Origin: Pezicula radicicola
Taxonomy: Eukaryota > Ascomycota > Leotiomycetes > Helotiales > Dermateaceae
Reading direction: 5' to 3'
Assembly (NCBI GenBank): GCA_003008705.1
Contig: PDUO01000028.1
Location: 255,214-319,213, forward strand
DNA length: 64,000 nt
Program-made: the position numbers and the translations under genes
Shown here: positions 9,859 through 22,217 of the stretch, in pieces
Position numbering within the stretch: the stretch's first letter is position 1
Layout of the letters: the number at the start of each line of letters is the position of its first letter
The notes under the pieces: model-generated
Databases searched by the model: none
What the model was told of the DNA's origin: nothing
Seen by the model: only the letters and a program-made list of their open reading frames with translations

Positions 9859-12800
9859 GAGGAGCAGTCTGGTTTGGAGAAAGGCTAGTCGAGCTGGGAC
9901 ATGGTTTTCAGACTTCAATCATAGGCTTATTTGGATTCTAAGTGCTGGAATCACTCAAATTGTCGTTTCATTCAGTTCGCATTCAATGTGCGCGTTCTAT
10001 TCATGCACAAACATACCAAGGATTGTTGGTTCAGAATTGATACCCTTTTCATTCAAAATAACTTGTATTTTTTATGCTTGGAATTAAACTACTTGTAGTT
10101 CGTTACTATTGTAGAAATTGGGATTGTTATTCGGGAACTTGTGAACAATATGGGCTTTATTTTTTTCTTCTTATCCTACATCAACATTTTGCAGCTTCAT
10201 CCAACAGAAAATCATCTTACTAATAGTCTTGCGATTGTCCTACGTCACACCAATATAGACTAAGATCAGCATATATAATTACGTGGCATTTCCTCGATAA
10301 AAGCAGCGACATAGCAAACAAGTTCTTGCAGATGTTGTGGATATCGCTGCTTTTGAACGGACTTGAAATCCAATAATCTCGACGGCTTTATCTTTTGCCG
10401 CTGTTTCAGGTCAGGCGCTTCATTCCCTGAAGATTTAAATGGCTGTTGGCTTGGAGTTCTTTGTGGCACCCGAATTTCGCGAGAGTCGTATTTTCGTTTG
10501 CAGTTTCATGGGGCTTGGTGGCGTGATATATATGAGTAAGGCCATTAACCAGTCTACCGGCTCCCTGTAATATCTTGAAAATCTTAGACTACCACGGACG
10601 ACAGGCTGGACCCAACCTTAAATTATTTGCTTTTAGTTGGGCCACCTTTTAATACCCTTGTGTGCAGTTGTCTGTACCCCGCAAGGAGTACGTATTTTAT
10701 ATGTTGCACCAACTATATAACAATTTAATGCTCGGAAATTTTTACGCATAAAATAAAGCACATGAGTATATTTAGCCAAGATTCAACACTGTTACATAAA
10801 GCCCTCTTCTGCTATATTCATTCATTCTTGCCCCCTAGCTCGCTTAAGATATCACTGTAGCACACTATACATACCTGGTTGTATAGTAAATTCTCTTCTT
10901 GCTTATGGTTCTACTAAGAAGACTTCAAATATTCTCATCTTTGGAATCAAAGCAGAATTCCTATCTAGTTTTAATACCTCCTGAAAAATATACTACAAAT
11001 GAGCCTATATACGTACAGGAAAACCAGGTGACTTTGTATATGACCTAGCAAAGGACACCGTAGCCTGATTTATGTATTTGTACAGCACTAACTACCTGAA
11101 TTTAGAAGATAAGCTTTAGTTTCTATACCTACACTCTTAATGTTCTCTTTTCTCGTTTTTAGAATTGTCTTAACATACTGTTGTTTACTATAAGTGAAAT
11201 TTACCTAGCATCCCAAAAGTCAGGAATAATAGAATAGAGAGTCTTCATTAACATATTTTGTATTTAGCTTTCCTTACTTGCTTGTTCCCTGTTCTTGTAT
11301 TTATATCTTCTAATTTTCAAATATTTCACGCCGCCAAGTAATAGGTAAAGTATAAGTAATTTTCCTTAGGACACGTTGTTGCAACCCTAGTGTATGAAAT
11401 CAGTTATCCTATACAAGAGTTTTTGCGCTGTGCATACTGCGCACTAGCTAAAATATCACGTTGCATCGTTCTACTGCCTAGCCTCAATGTCGGACGACTG
11501 AATTCTGTCTTGAATCCGAGCGCCCAATTATCGTTGAATTTTTCTAAGTTTGTGCAAAACCTATTGACGGCTATTAATTTTTTGATTTGAGGAGAGTTTG
11601 TAAGGTGGCTTCGTTGGGAGAAAATTGGGCACCCAATCCCATGGTGTAACGTACACCGCTCCTGCAATCTTTTAGTTCCATGTATAATCCTCAACTCTTA
11701 TAGGCTTGAGTCGAGATGCAACGTAGATTTCTATCTTGTGAGAAGATAAACTCGTCTTTCTCTTCCATTCACAGGCCAGTGAGAATGATAGTACATTTAT
11801 GTAGTCGCCCAATTAGAGGTTTGAAGAAAGTGAGGCTGTCAACTCAGTGACGAGAACATGTACACCTTGCCACAGGGTTACGAGCTATTCTAGGGGCAAA
11901 CTAGAAGGGCGTCTCAAGTTACCAAGAGAGGTTGGCTTCGTCTGTTTGTACCCTGAAACTCTTCTAGACTTAACTGGAATAAAAATAGCGTATAACTAGA
12001 CCAATCCATAATTTCTCTGGACCTTTTCATATACCTTGCGTATGTGAAAGCACTCCCAGATCAAATCGCGAGCGGAAACAATTGTTCTTGATCATGCTGT
12101 ACTGTTCAAAGAAACATCAAAAGGTCAAATAAAGGACTTTGAAATTGACCAACCAAAGGCACACTTTCCTTAAACAAGTCGAGTTGCCAGACTTGCTCCC
12201 ACTGTTATAAATGTGAGTATAAATATATTAGCAACAAATCACTCAATGACAATAGCACAATTAAATTTTATTTTTTAAAAGATTTGCTCCCATTATTTTC
12301 TGTCTATGTCCAAGTAAGTTAAGGTATCATTCCTCTTCCAATGCACATTTTGGGTCTACCTCTTTTTGGAGCACCGGAGTTTAAGTTTATCAAATTTAGT
12401 ACCAGGAGTATTCTTTCAAAAGCAAGCTCATAATAGCAAAATATCTTCGTTACAGCAAAACGATCAAGGGAGGACTGGCATACGTTAGTCGTGGTTGATT
12501 CGACTCATGGTGAAGAGAGAAATTGAAGGCCCCACTGTAAACATTTAGGGACACTTAGACTTGTCCGTTTATTGTACAATCACGGGGCTGTCTAAACCTC
12601 GACACTCTTCTGCTTCCTAGGGTATATATTCAAGTATCGGATTATTTCAAAAGTCCAAAAAGATTGAACTTAAAAGTTGTAAGACTTCTCATATTAGAGG
12701 CCAATATAGAGCCATCCCCACTAAGCGAGGATACGTTATGACTAAATATTTTAGGCTGCGTATCACTTATTGTACATAAGTTTTACACGCTCCTTATGTT

Positions 12801-13312
12801 GTTGCTCTTTTCAAAACCAAGACCTTTGTATTCGCTCAATGACCAATGTGCTAACTGCTAGTAGTATTTTAGCTGATAATTAGAAGTTTGGTTCAGAATA
12901 TATTACTCATTTGTCGGCAATTAATTAGTACTTCGCCGGCAATCCCACCTTAGGGATCTCGTTTAACTTCAATATTTGTTTCAATTAGTACTCAGGCTAT
13001 GAACATAATGATTTTACCATCTATCCATTGGAGACTCTTGACAAAAGCCTTTCACCTAATTCTGATGGCCATGTGTCATTAGTATGCCCATATTACGATT
13101 GAGCTAATCTGGGCTCAGATTTATCTAAGTGCATGGTTACCCTGATCACAAACGTGCAATATTTAAGGACAAACTTGTACAAGTCCTTGAGGAGGAGAGC
13201 AAAGTAGATTATACTGCCTTTCTTCTTAGCAAGTAGGTAACAGTGTGCACTACAGTAATATATATATATATTAATATAGCCATGGTTAAAATTAGAGCTT
13301 GAAATTTCTCTT
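9859..13312. other. AT-rich gene-poor stretch
   Basis: About 3.4 kb without a supportable gene. Short frames occur on both strands (10266-10469, 11390-11694) with no coherent composition. Base composition is AT-rich but lacks the extreme TpA richness of the dead transposon bodies, and I find no terminal repeats. A (TA)n microsatellite sits at about 13258-13272. Confidence 0.45.
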
Positions 13313-13665
13313 TTACCTAAGAGCGGAACTAAATAGTAGAGAATTACAGTCTGTTAAACCCAAATTATACTCACCACCACACCACCACACCACATCTCCA
13401 AATCCCAGCAAATCCAGCACGTAACCCATCTCCCTGCCCCAGTGCATTTCAGCTAACAAAACATGGTTGTACCAGTTTTGCGAAGTTGCGTGGTGAGCCT
13501 CACTGTAAGGAGCCCAGCCAATGACAAATCTCATCACACACCGGAAATAAACCTTGACCACTTCTAAAGCAGCACCGTAAGGAAACATAAGGGTGTAGCC
13601 CATGCCACTTTGATTGGTATTAACAATATCTCCCCACATTCTCATGCAGTCAGTCTAAGTGGGAT
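13313..13665 (-). pseudogene. Orphan exon-like fragment, unrecognised
   Basis: A minus-strand frame of 110 codons begins RMWGDIVNTNQSGMGYTLMF and includes WGREMGYVLDLLGF. It is preceded by a good acceptor (CCCACTTAG, about 13655) followed by coding-like ACTGACTGCATGAGA, so it resembles the last exon of a larger gene. No matching upstream exons are visible in the next 1.1 kb, and the final 20 residues look like read-through. I do not recognise the family. It is most likely a gene fragment. Confidence 0.3.
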
Positions 13666-14832
13666 CATGTGAGTCATCTGAGCATGTTTTTCGGGAGTTT
13701 TTGTTTGGAGGCTGAAAACTTGCTGGCCACCAGCCAGCCTCTTACTGAGTAGCCTTACCAGCCAAAATACTGATAGAATATGGACTAGGACGGGAATAAG
13801 CATATTTTATAGTATGTTGTTTATTTTAATATGTGGTTTCGTACAGATTAAAATTCTGGGAAATATCAAATTAGGGAAGCAACTATGTTTGTGTCCTGTG
13901 TACCCACTGGGAAAGATGTTGCAGTTTGCTACGTTACCTAGGAGTAAGATCAACACACTGTGCTACCACACTATCGGGTCACTCGCAAGTCAGTAGCGAG
14001 ACTATGCGCCCGTATGCACTTGATAAATAACCATAAGAACGAATGAGCGGTGATCGATAACGAAATCTATGTACATGAAAAGCAAGAAAAGTGCACAGTA
14101 TAGACCACTAGGGGCCAATGGTAGTACCAGCCACCGGCTTGTGTCGGAGTTTCTAAACTACCAATATTTTATTCCGATCTATGCTAGATAAAGTTGTTAG
14201 GAGCTACGTTTTATAATTTTGTTCATTGAAATCAGATATGAAGCATTTCTTACTTCGAGGTTTCGGGTGAAAGACTTAACTTACCTTGCCAAAAGCTTAT
14301 ACAGAAAAGGCAAAAGAATGCCAAGGCCATTATATCAGTTCTCACAAACTATCACATTCTATTAGATCGTGGGGAAATAAACTATTCTCGGAAATCCCTG
14401 CATCTGTACCGGACCCGCGTGGTTCCCGGAACTTGACAACTGACGAGAATTCATAGCCTTATCTCACCGAATGTACGGTTCGTTTAAAATTAGCGTGGTA
14501 TGTGATACTTCTATTTTCAATTATGCTAGCTGGCGGTTAACTTTTATTGAAGTATTATTAGTGACAACAACTTTGAATATGCAGCTCAGTGCATGGAAAC
14601 ACGCTTAATGCGGAAGATTGAGAAAAAAAATTGCTTCAGACGTAATTTGGCCATTTGCGCTATAGAGCAGTCTATATGATGATGTCTGTGGTGGCATCCT
14701 GGTGCAACTGATATTTACAGTCGTCGCAGTTGAAGACATAGTAGCTAATGTTTGGGCATATTGATCAGCGGAGGCACCGGCGACAAAGATACCGTGGGAA
14801 CACAAATATGTTATTTTGTGGAGTTACAGTAG
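13666..14832. other. Intergenic, nothing recognised
   Basis: Short frames only (for example plus 13814-13996 and minus 14605-14805), none with protein-like composition. No repeats or RNA genes were seen. Confidence 0.4.
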
Positions 14833-16447
14833 TTATTTGATGCGCTGGTGTCTAGAACAATGCAGACTATCAGACTGAGCATTCAACACGTTCTTCTTCT
14901 GGCTTACTATATACCAATAATAATTTAGATAGTAGACCCCATTTGCTTTCGCCCCAATAGTCTCAAGATTGGGAGAAATCCCTTTCCACTTGTTCACCTC
15001 ACCTCTCAGAGCAAACTTGGCACCCAATTTCTCCAAGATTGACATATCTTCGTTCATTTCATACTCGCTGAATGAGGTGAAAACCGTGGGATGAGGAGCA
15101 TGTGCCAAATACTTGATAGTTGGAAACCAGTCCGCTTGTGAGTCCTGCGAAAATCCTGGGTGAAACGCCGCCACGAGATCCGGCTTTTCGTAGGTAGTGG
15201 TTTTGATATAGTCATGGTATGGACCTTGCCAAAGACGTAAAGATACTGTGCGACCTGTAGAGCTACAGTCTGAGCATAAATGCAGGAGTTGGAGTCCCTG
15301 GGTTCCCGGGACCTCAAAACCAATGAGTGACAGCTGAAGCTTCTTTAATGAGGGCAAAAGGTGTAATACTTCCTCAAATGTCTGAAGGGTTTCAAGCTCT
15401 CGAAAGGTTACGCCGATCAAATGAAGGCTAATTGAAGGGAAGGTGCTGAGAGCAGGCACTGTCGCCTCTAGAGCAGCAATTATGGTCAGCGGAATTGATA
15501 TTACGTTAGAACTACATCTCATGGACTGGATGAGTTGTCCTTCGTCGTGTTCCTCTGATAGACACTTCAGATCTAGGTTCATCCTAGTGTCGAATCTGCC
15601 TTTGTCTGAGACCCTCGTATAATAGTCAAACCAGCCTTTAGCTACGGAAAGTGGGAGGTATTCTCTTCTTGGTGTTGTAGTGCAAAGGACTGTTACATCC
15701 TTCCCCGTTCGACGACGGAGGTCCATAACGAACTTTTCATCTTGTACAATATCTTGGAAAGTATGGCACTCTTTTACTGGATGTGACTGTGCACAAGAAG
15801 TGCAAAATAAAGCAAGGGGGCAGGCCTGACATGCCTTCAGCTTCGTGCTGGCTTCAAGCTGGGAGGCTCTTCTGTAGCAGTGACAACAGTAGGGCTCATA
15901 CCTAATATCAAGCATCAATAATGATGGCTAGAGAGCAGCCGCGGATGATTTATATGATCTAAAGTCTGACACTAGTGGCGATGTGCGGATAACAAATCTT
16001 ACTTTTGCCATAGTAGAGGTCGAGGTGATTGCCTATACCTGAGGAACGAAGGAAAATCAAACTCACACGATGAGTCTTCCAGTTTCGCTGACATCAATTG
16101 TCTGTGTTTGCAAGTGATCCTGTATCTGAAGAAAATGCTCAGAATAAGCATGTGCATTAAAGTCAACGATCGAAGTATAAAGTATATGCCTTTTCAAGAT
16201 TGAAATTCTCCCATGTCCTTTCAGCCAAAGGAACTGGTCCTTTCTGTTTGTTCAAAGTAACGAGAGCTTTGCACATATCCTTATGGTTAGTACTCCAATC
16301 TTTCTTCTGGCACTTTGTGGAGCAGTACGAAACGCGTTTGCAGGCGCCACATCGATTCAGGTTAGGAGATGGGCTCCAACAGGAAAAGCAGAGGGCTTGT
16401 TTAATTGCCAAAATGGGGGCTGCACGATTATTGTGATTGTTAGACAT
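14833..16447 (-). CDS. MYND zinc-finger protein with Mss51-type C-terminal domain
   Basis: The proposed exons are 16447-16190, 16125-16067 and 15901-14833, giving 461 aa in frame. Exon 1 holds a MYND finger with ligands C20, C23, C33, C36, C42, C46, H55 and C59. A second Cys cluster follows (YCCHCYRR, then CQACPLALFCTSC). The rest matches the Mss51 C-terminal domain: IPLTIIAALE, LHLIGVTFRELETL, EEVLHLLPSLKKLQLSLIG, YEKPDLVAAFHPGF and FTSFSEYEMNED. In yeast, Mss51 is a mitochondrial COX1 translation activator, but fungi carry many paralogues of unknown role. No mitochondrial presequence is evident. The first junction would need a GC donor (AAG then GCATAT), so it is tentative; the second (GTGAGT to ATTAG) is standard. 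A paralogue lies at 45860-47655. Confidence 0.75.
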
Positions 16448-16725
16448 CCTCCTTGGTTAGATGAAGTACTCGGGAATAATGAGGGGAGTGGTGAGGTTGT
16501 GGTGATGGAAAGGCGTTTTCGCGACGTGGACATGCAGGGCCGCATGCCAGTTATGTCATACCTACTCGACATGCTAGAGGGGGTATGGAGTGAGGTGATT
16601 GGTTACCTAGCGCAAGAGCTGCAAGCTTTACAAGAGAGACATAATTGGTTCACGATTCCACATGAAAACTCTCGTCGTTCAAAGATCCACAATTTATTGT
16701 CGATATCACTACACACAGCCTTAGT

Positions 16726-16960
16726 CTACTCTAAATTGATAACCGCTCGTCTCAAAGCATCCTTTAGACAGCAAACTCTCTCCTCCAGTGCCTGATTATC
16801 CTTCTTGAGGAGTTGATTACTCTGTTCCAAGTCCTCGTTCCTTTCTCCAAAAATAACGGTTCTTCTGCTTGAAGTCGTCATTACCAACAACAAGCTCTTG
16901 GAGAAGTATTCGCCCCAGAAACTTAAAGGCGACTAGTGACATCGTTTAGCATTGTTTTAG
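16726..16960 (-). pseudogene. Frame-broken tail of the adjacent coiled-coil gene
   Basis: On the minus strand this stretch encodes LLQELVVGNDDFKQKNRYF and, one frame over, GERNEDLEQSNQLLKKDNQ followed by a further helix ending at a TAG (16726). The first part closely repeats LIQDLVVDNDFFKHANQDLE in the upstream gene (about 17050-17140), so it is a tandem duplicate of that coiled-coil segment. The frame changes inside a run of five T (about 16847-16851), and the main frame already stops at 17000. It could be a lost C-terminal extension, a spliced last exon with a homopolymer error, or true decay. Confidence 0.5.
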
Positions 16961-16999
16961 CTTTGTTCAAACTTTCTTCCACTAACTTTGAAGTACTAG

Positions 17000-18433
17000 C
17001 TAATCTGAGAACTCTTCGAGTTCCGGCTTGTTGATCTCAAGCTCCTGATTAATTGCCTCCAATTTCTCATTCTTGTCCTCTAAATCCTGATTTGCATGCT
17101 TGAAGAAATCATTATCGACAACGAGGTCTTGGATAAGACTGTTCAAATGTTGAATCTTGAGGTCTTTCTCCAATAGAAGTTCGTCTTTTGGTGCGACGGC
17201 TTGAGCAACCGCCTTTGCGATTCTGTCATTCTCTTGGACTATATTAGTCCTCAATGACAACGTAGTGCCTCTGTACTCGTCTCGTTCTCTACGTAACGAC
17301 TCCATTTTAATATTCATATCTTCTTTGCAATTCTTCATATCACTCGCCTCTGCCTCTGATTTCTCTAAAGCATCTTTAGTCTCCTTGAATTTAGATTCTA
17401 GGTACGCCATGTCCTGTTCCAGAACCAAGATTCTGTTCTTAAGGTGGCTAGTGTCTATTCTTCCTCTTTCTAGTTCTTGACATAATGGTTGGAGTTTTTG
17501 CTCAGCGGACTGTCTTTGGATCTCCTTCTCTTCGAGCTCTTTGTTTTTCGTCTTGAGCTGCTGTTCATTTCTCTTGCCATTCTCCACACCGTTCTCAACC
17601 TGTTGGAGTAATTTTTGTTCTTTGGCGTTTCGTACCACTAGCACTTCTCGTAGACGCTCATTGTCTTGTAGGACTGTTTCTCGCTGCTGACATATAGCAC
17701 TGATGCTATAAAGAGCAACGCAGCACTCTTCCTGGATAGATTGATTTTCGCTCGCCACTGACTCATCCGCGGTTTGAGACGAGTACTTCGGAATGTCGAC
17801 TGGAAATGAATTGAGTTCTTCAACCTTAATAGGTTTTCCCAAGCTTTCTTCAGGGGCAATATGTTGTATATCGGGAGCATCTTCCTGATCGGAGCCTGCA
17901 GACTCCCTTCTAGCTAAAGTCCCGCACTTTGCCTGACTTAGATGACCTTTGTGGTTCCCAGTATATTCACCACACCCTTTCTCTATAGCCTCGCTAGCTC
18001 TAGACTTTTCCTCTTCTGTCTTTTTGAACCACTGTAGCATTTCTGACAGAGCTTTCACTTCGTTTGAAAACAAAACTGCTTTTTGACCCACCTGACGCGC
18101 ATCGGAGAGCTCTCGAATGGCGCTGCTTCGTTGCGTAGCATAATTCTTGTAATCATCGTGAGGCGATCCTGTATTGAAGCCAGGGTTAGACTTTAAGATT
18201 TTGCTTATGGTATGTTGCAAATCAGGGACTTGAGGGGCATCTATTATCAGGGTATTCCGACCTGTTGCTGGTAGTTCTCTAGCCATAGTCTCGAAAAATG
18301 CGATATTGCTAAGCATCATTGCAGGCAATTGCGGTATGTTTGTATGGTGGATCGAGCGATTGTTGTCACTGTTGTTGTCTTGAGATGTGGTAGGCAGGCT
18401 GGTATCAGGTATTACTTCCGAAGTCTCGTTCAC
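17000..18433 (-). CDS. Long coiled-coil protein, family unrecognised
   Basis: The 477-codon frame reads as a disordered N-terminal region (Asn/Thr/Ser-rich), a helical part, an acidic linker, then an almost continuous coiled coil from about residue 240 to the end (EKQLLQQVENGVENGK-type heptads, ELEEKEIQRQSAEQKLQ, LEDKNEKLEAINQELE). The composition resembles structural or scaffold coiled-coil proteins, but there is no specific domain. The first codon of the open frame is GTG; coding-like sequence continues 11 codons upstream to a stop, so the true ATG is probably in an upstream exon near 18500-18600 that I could not place. A related frame-broken segment follows the stop at 17000. The cellular role is unknown. 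Confidence 0.6.
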   Translation of the reverse strand: MNETSEVIPDTSLPTTSQDNNSDNNRSIHHTNIPQLPAMMLSNIAFFETMARELPATGRNTLIIDAPQVPDLQHTISKILKSNPGFNTGSPHDDYKNYATQRSSAIRELSDARQVGQKAVLFSNEVKALSEMLQWFKKTEEEKSRASEAIEKGCGEYTGNHKGHLSQAKCGTLARRESAGSDQEDAPDIQHIAPEESLGKPIKVEELNSFPVDIPKYSSQTADESVASENQSIQEECCVALYSISAICQQRETVLQDNERLREVLVVRNAKEQKLLQQVENGVENGKRNEQQLKTKNKELEEKEIQRQSAEQKLQPLCQELERGRIDTSHLKNRILVLEQDMAYLESKFKETKDALEKSEAEASDMKNCKEDMNIKMESLRRERDEYRGTTLSLRTNIVQENDRIAKAVAQAVAPKDELLLEKDLKIQHLNSLIQDLVVDNDFFKHANQDLEDKNEKLEAINQELEINKPELEEFSD

Positions 18434-19866
18434 GGCGTCGTCGTTAAAGGTATTGTCGTGAGCCTCTTTTGATTGCTTTTAGATATCTGTTAGCTTTCTG
18501 TTATACCAGTGTTTTAGTTGCTAAGCACAACTTACTAATGACCCATTAATGCTCACGACACTGGAATTTCTTGCGCCCCGGCCCACAGTTGTTCTATTGT
18601 TGCCAAATCTGGTATTACTAAAATAGGCTACTCCGAGCTATTACTACAATAGGAAATACCCTACCCCCCCCCCAGCCTACAGATGTATATATATACTACC
18701 TCTAGACCTTACTTTATTCTACAATCGAGTCCATTTCTACTTTCTAACATCTATGCTTAGCCTTCCTACGCAGCCTCTTCGCATTTTTCTTCGACTGTGG
18801 CATAGCGATAGTGCTGATAGAGTTGCGCAAGATATTGTTACTTGATAAATAGCAAGAACTCGTTGGTCTTAAGCAAAGGCACGGTTGGAAGGAATTTCAA
18901 AGTATTGTAAGCAACAATGTGCTTGAATAAATGTCGAAGGCATCGCCAGAAATGCGCTCTAGAAAAATCTCACCCAGCCTCGTCTCCCCAGGAAATGGTG
19001 AATTGGTTTATCTTTATAAAATTTCATCTCTTCATACTATCAGTTTCATCTGTTGTCGAGGTTCTGGTGCTGTCGCTTAAATCCGCAAATTGCAATCCAA
19101 GCTTTCGAGGAGCAAGGTAAAGTTCGTGTCTCTGGTGGGTGCTACCTATCATTTCTTACAAAAAGCGCCACTGAACACATTATGCCATTAAAAATGCGAA
19201 GTGGATAGAGTCGTGACTAGACATCGAAGCTCTTGCTAATGCCTGAGTAAGCTCTGATAGACTTTGAAAACCTAAGTCTAATTTATCAGAAACAAAAAGG
19301 AATTAACTGGTGCTATAAACTAAAGAAAGGGTTAGAATGTGTGAGAGATTAAAAAAATTTGATCCTTATATAGTATGTAGGCAAGGCGGTTTTATAATGT
19401 AATGTTCTTAAGTTTGTAAATAGTCGCTAAATGGTTTCCTCCCCTCAGGTAGTTGTGCAGCAAACAGCAAGCCGCAAGCCGCATAATACTATTTTTTGTG
19501 GAAACAAGCAGTAAGTTACAACATTTGAACAACGTAGACGAACATAGTTTGTGAAATAACATTGCTGCTAGATTGAATTCTTCGAGGAAGACAGACTGTA
19601 AAGGGTCTTCCTAGCTTAGAACCTGTCTATTTATTGGTAATTGGGGAAGTATCGCCTATTTATCCACTTTACAAATTATAGATATTCTCACTGACATAGA
19701 CCGATATCTTTTTTCTAAAAACGATATTCTTACATTATTGAAAGCATAAGCATTTATGAAAGTGTTTTAAAACCGTGATACTTATATATCCACCTCCTAC
19801 CATCCACTTAATGACTTCGTCCTGCTCTTTTCTCGCTCCAATTGTACGTTTCTCAAGGAAATCACA
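18434..19866. other. Gene-poor stretch with C-run
   Basis: No supportable gene. A run of ten C (about 18664-18673) lies beside TpA-rich sequence (about 18600-18720) that may be the stub of an old degraded repeat. The short plus frame at 18917-19120 has no recognisable features. The first exon of the coiled-coil gene probably lies in the first 150 bp. Confidence 0.35.
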
Positions 19867-20190
19867 TCAATCTAAATATCTCCATTCGTTCTTCCAACTC
19901 CTCACTGGATAGCGTACTGATAGCCTCTCCATCCATCTTCCCATAAATGAAGGTTTCTCCAATGAATTTAAAAAGGATTCGCGTTCATCAGTCTTAGCTT
20001 CCCGGAGAACGACAGGTACACTACAGCTAAAAAGGATGCATACCATATCATCCTTTTTAGCCTCTTTTGGGCTCGTGATGAAAACATGATCATCTCCTAA
20101 TATCGGAATACGTAATAAGTACCAGCAAACTCTAGCTGTAGATATATCATGCCGGCTTGTCACTCCATGCACGGCTACATTATACGACGT
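19867..20190 (-). pseudogene. HET-type protein C-terminal fragment
   Basis: A 101-codon minus frame reads VCWYLLRIPILGDDHVFITS, then PKEAKKDDMVCILFSCSVPVVLRE. The pattern of a residue or two of glycine/aspartate, D-x-V/I-C-x-L-F-x-C-x-V-P-V-V-L-R is the usual C-terminal region of fungal heterokaryon-incompatibility (HET) proteins, where it normally follows several hundred residues. Here the N-terminal HET domain is absent upstream (20190-20464 holds only stops), so this is a fragment. Assignment rests on this motif only. Confidence 0.4.
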
Positions 20191-20464
20191 ATCAACATGA
20201 TGAAGAGTAAAGGACGGCAGTTTCTCGCGAATGTGGAATAAGTCAAATTTTGTACATTTAATTTCCTGTCGCCACCTCCTTAAGGATGAATAGGCCAGTG
20301 CTCATCATCTTACACCTGCCGCCTCTCAAATAGTCTTAAGTGCCTCGGCCATGTTATCGATCACGCCTTCTCCGATCCTTTTCAACAGTAGCACATGAGT
20401 GGAACCACCAGACAGCATACTGTCCCTAGTGGAGACCCGATTAACAAGGAGGCAGAAACACTGA

Positions 20465-22026
20465 TCAAGCTATTCTTTGCATCATCCCCTCCTGACGTAT
20501 CTGCCACAGTGACACTGGATCAATGACTCCAGCCGGCAAGCGCAAATGGTGAATGGCATCGCCGTGGGAGTTGAGAAGACCCTGTACTCGTTCGTTCTTG
20601 ATTCGTAGGTGGTAGGAATCAGAGGCAACCTTCTGCCAGGACTTAACTACATCATGACTGAGCTCAAGATCCCATGTACCACGCCACGTAAGTGTAGCAT
20701 GCCTACTCGCCTTGTTCCTCTGATAAATGACCGCACATGCGTCTCCATGTTTACTATTCCAGAGCACCATACTCTCCAACTGCGGCATATTTAGCGCAGC
20801 TAAACTAGCATCATGTAATAAAGCAGAAATCTCCTTTTGGGGGGTTGTCTGGGCTAGAATTGATGATGTGAGTGTTAATGATTGTAGGTGATGCCAGGTA
20901 TAAGATGGCTGACAGGACTTGAAAAATTGCTGAGCATCGATCATGTATGAAATAGAAAGACGTTCAAAGTTACGGCTTTTCGAGGCGAAGGCTCTAATTA
21001 GCATAAGGTCTGCGCTCGGGTTGGTATCTATAATGCTCAAGTATGGCGTATCCCTGCGTAGTGCCAACGCAAGCTCTTCATTGAATTCCTCAAAGATAGA
21101 TACTGTTCTCACGTGGCTCGGTAGAGCGTCCTGAATCACAGAGGCAAGTTCTATCGAGTATTAGAAGGCAATCAAACAGGCGGTCGATAGAGTAACATAC
21201 CCTTATCGTACATGATCTTCCACGGGCGCCGCCAAACACGCCATGGCTCGTAGACTATAGTTTCTAGTCGAGGGAGTCTCTCCCATAAAAGCCGTAGTGC
21301 CGCCGGAGAAATCTGACGTCGAAGCTGTCGACGTATCACAAACCCTGTGACTGCGTGAACCTCGGGGAGATTTTTCGGGAGGCTCCAACAGATCGGTGAG
21401 AAGAGTCGCAATATAGCTGGCGCACGAGGAGCCTCGACCTGCTGACCATTAACCCAGCCGTGATTAGGGTCGTGCCATCTACTGGTAGCTTCCTGCTGGG
21501 CCAAATCTCTAACATCTTTAACATCTTCAAGTCCAAAATGATAATTTTTGAACCAGTGTTCCGAGTCGCTGAGTGAATAAGCGTTTAGCTCTAATATCAG
21601 ACAGCCTGTGGGCTGCCAGGTGCTAAGAACAGAAAACAGCTTCAATATAGTAGCTGCAATAATAGAGCTATGTCGTGACGACCATGAAAATGACTGACAA
21701 GAGCGACAGGTATATCGCGGAAGCTCAATATTTAGGCAGATGTATTGAACAAGATCCCTTTGTCGGATAACCATATTTTCGAGTTCCTCGAGGCATGGTG
21801 CCTGTAATGTTAGTCGGTGGAAGTTCTTTCGTTCGATAACGGCCCGCCACTCTTTGCAAACAGCCGCACAAAACGCCCAACCGGGATATTTTTGGCGTGA
21901 GATTTCCTCTAGGATCATAAGACGAACCTCCACAGGTAACAAAACCCAGGAGCTACCAGTTCTTATCTTTTTGGTGCTGCGAAGCATTCGTCCACAGAAG
22001 GTATCATCGCTATGTCTCTTCGACAT
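20465..22026 (-). CDS. F-box/DUF6546 family protein, two exons
   Basis: Exons 22026-21201 and 21150-20465 join in frame to 503 aa. The 50-bp intron (GTATGT to CGATAG) restores KIMYDKELASVIQDALP. Residues about 27-75 form an F-box-like N-terminus (SSWVLLPVEVRLMILEEIS, then AVCKEWRAVIERKNFHRLTL). This is followed by the Cys-containing RYTCRSCQS segment and WERLPRLETIVYEPWRVW, which I recognise as the fungal DUF6546 architecture. Such F-box proteins are presumed SCF ubiquitin-ligase adaptors, but DUF6546 members are uncharacterised and greatly expanded in filamentous ascomycetes. No defect is visible. Confidence 0.75.
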
Positions 22027-22217
22027 GTTGAGATAAAAGCTTTCTAGCCGGTGATTGAGGAGGTAGCAGCGAAAGAGCTTTTAAGTATGAAGGTAGTAAC
22101 ACTTATACTACGACTATTAATTACTATTTTTCGATTAAAAGGAGTGTGAGTCTTACCTAATTAGTGCCCTCGTTTAGTATACGCTTACTAAATTTATAGT
22201 AGGCTGCGCAGCGTGGG

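Noticed and set aside
16283..16795. 170-codon plus-strand frame opposite the MYND exon
   Set aside because: It overlaps the Cys/His-patterned MYND exon on the other strand and the duplicated coiled-coil tail, both of which explain the sequence better.
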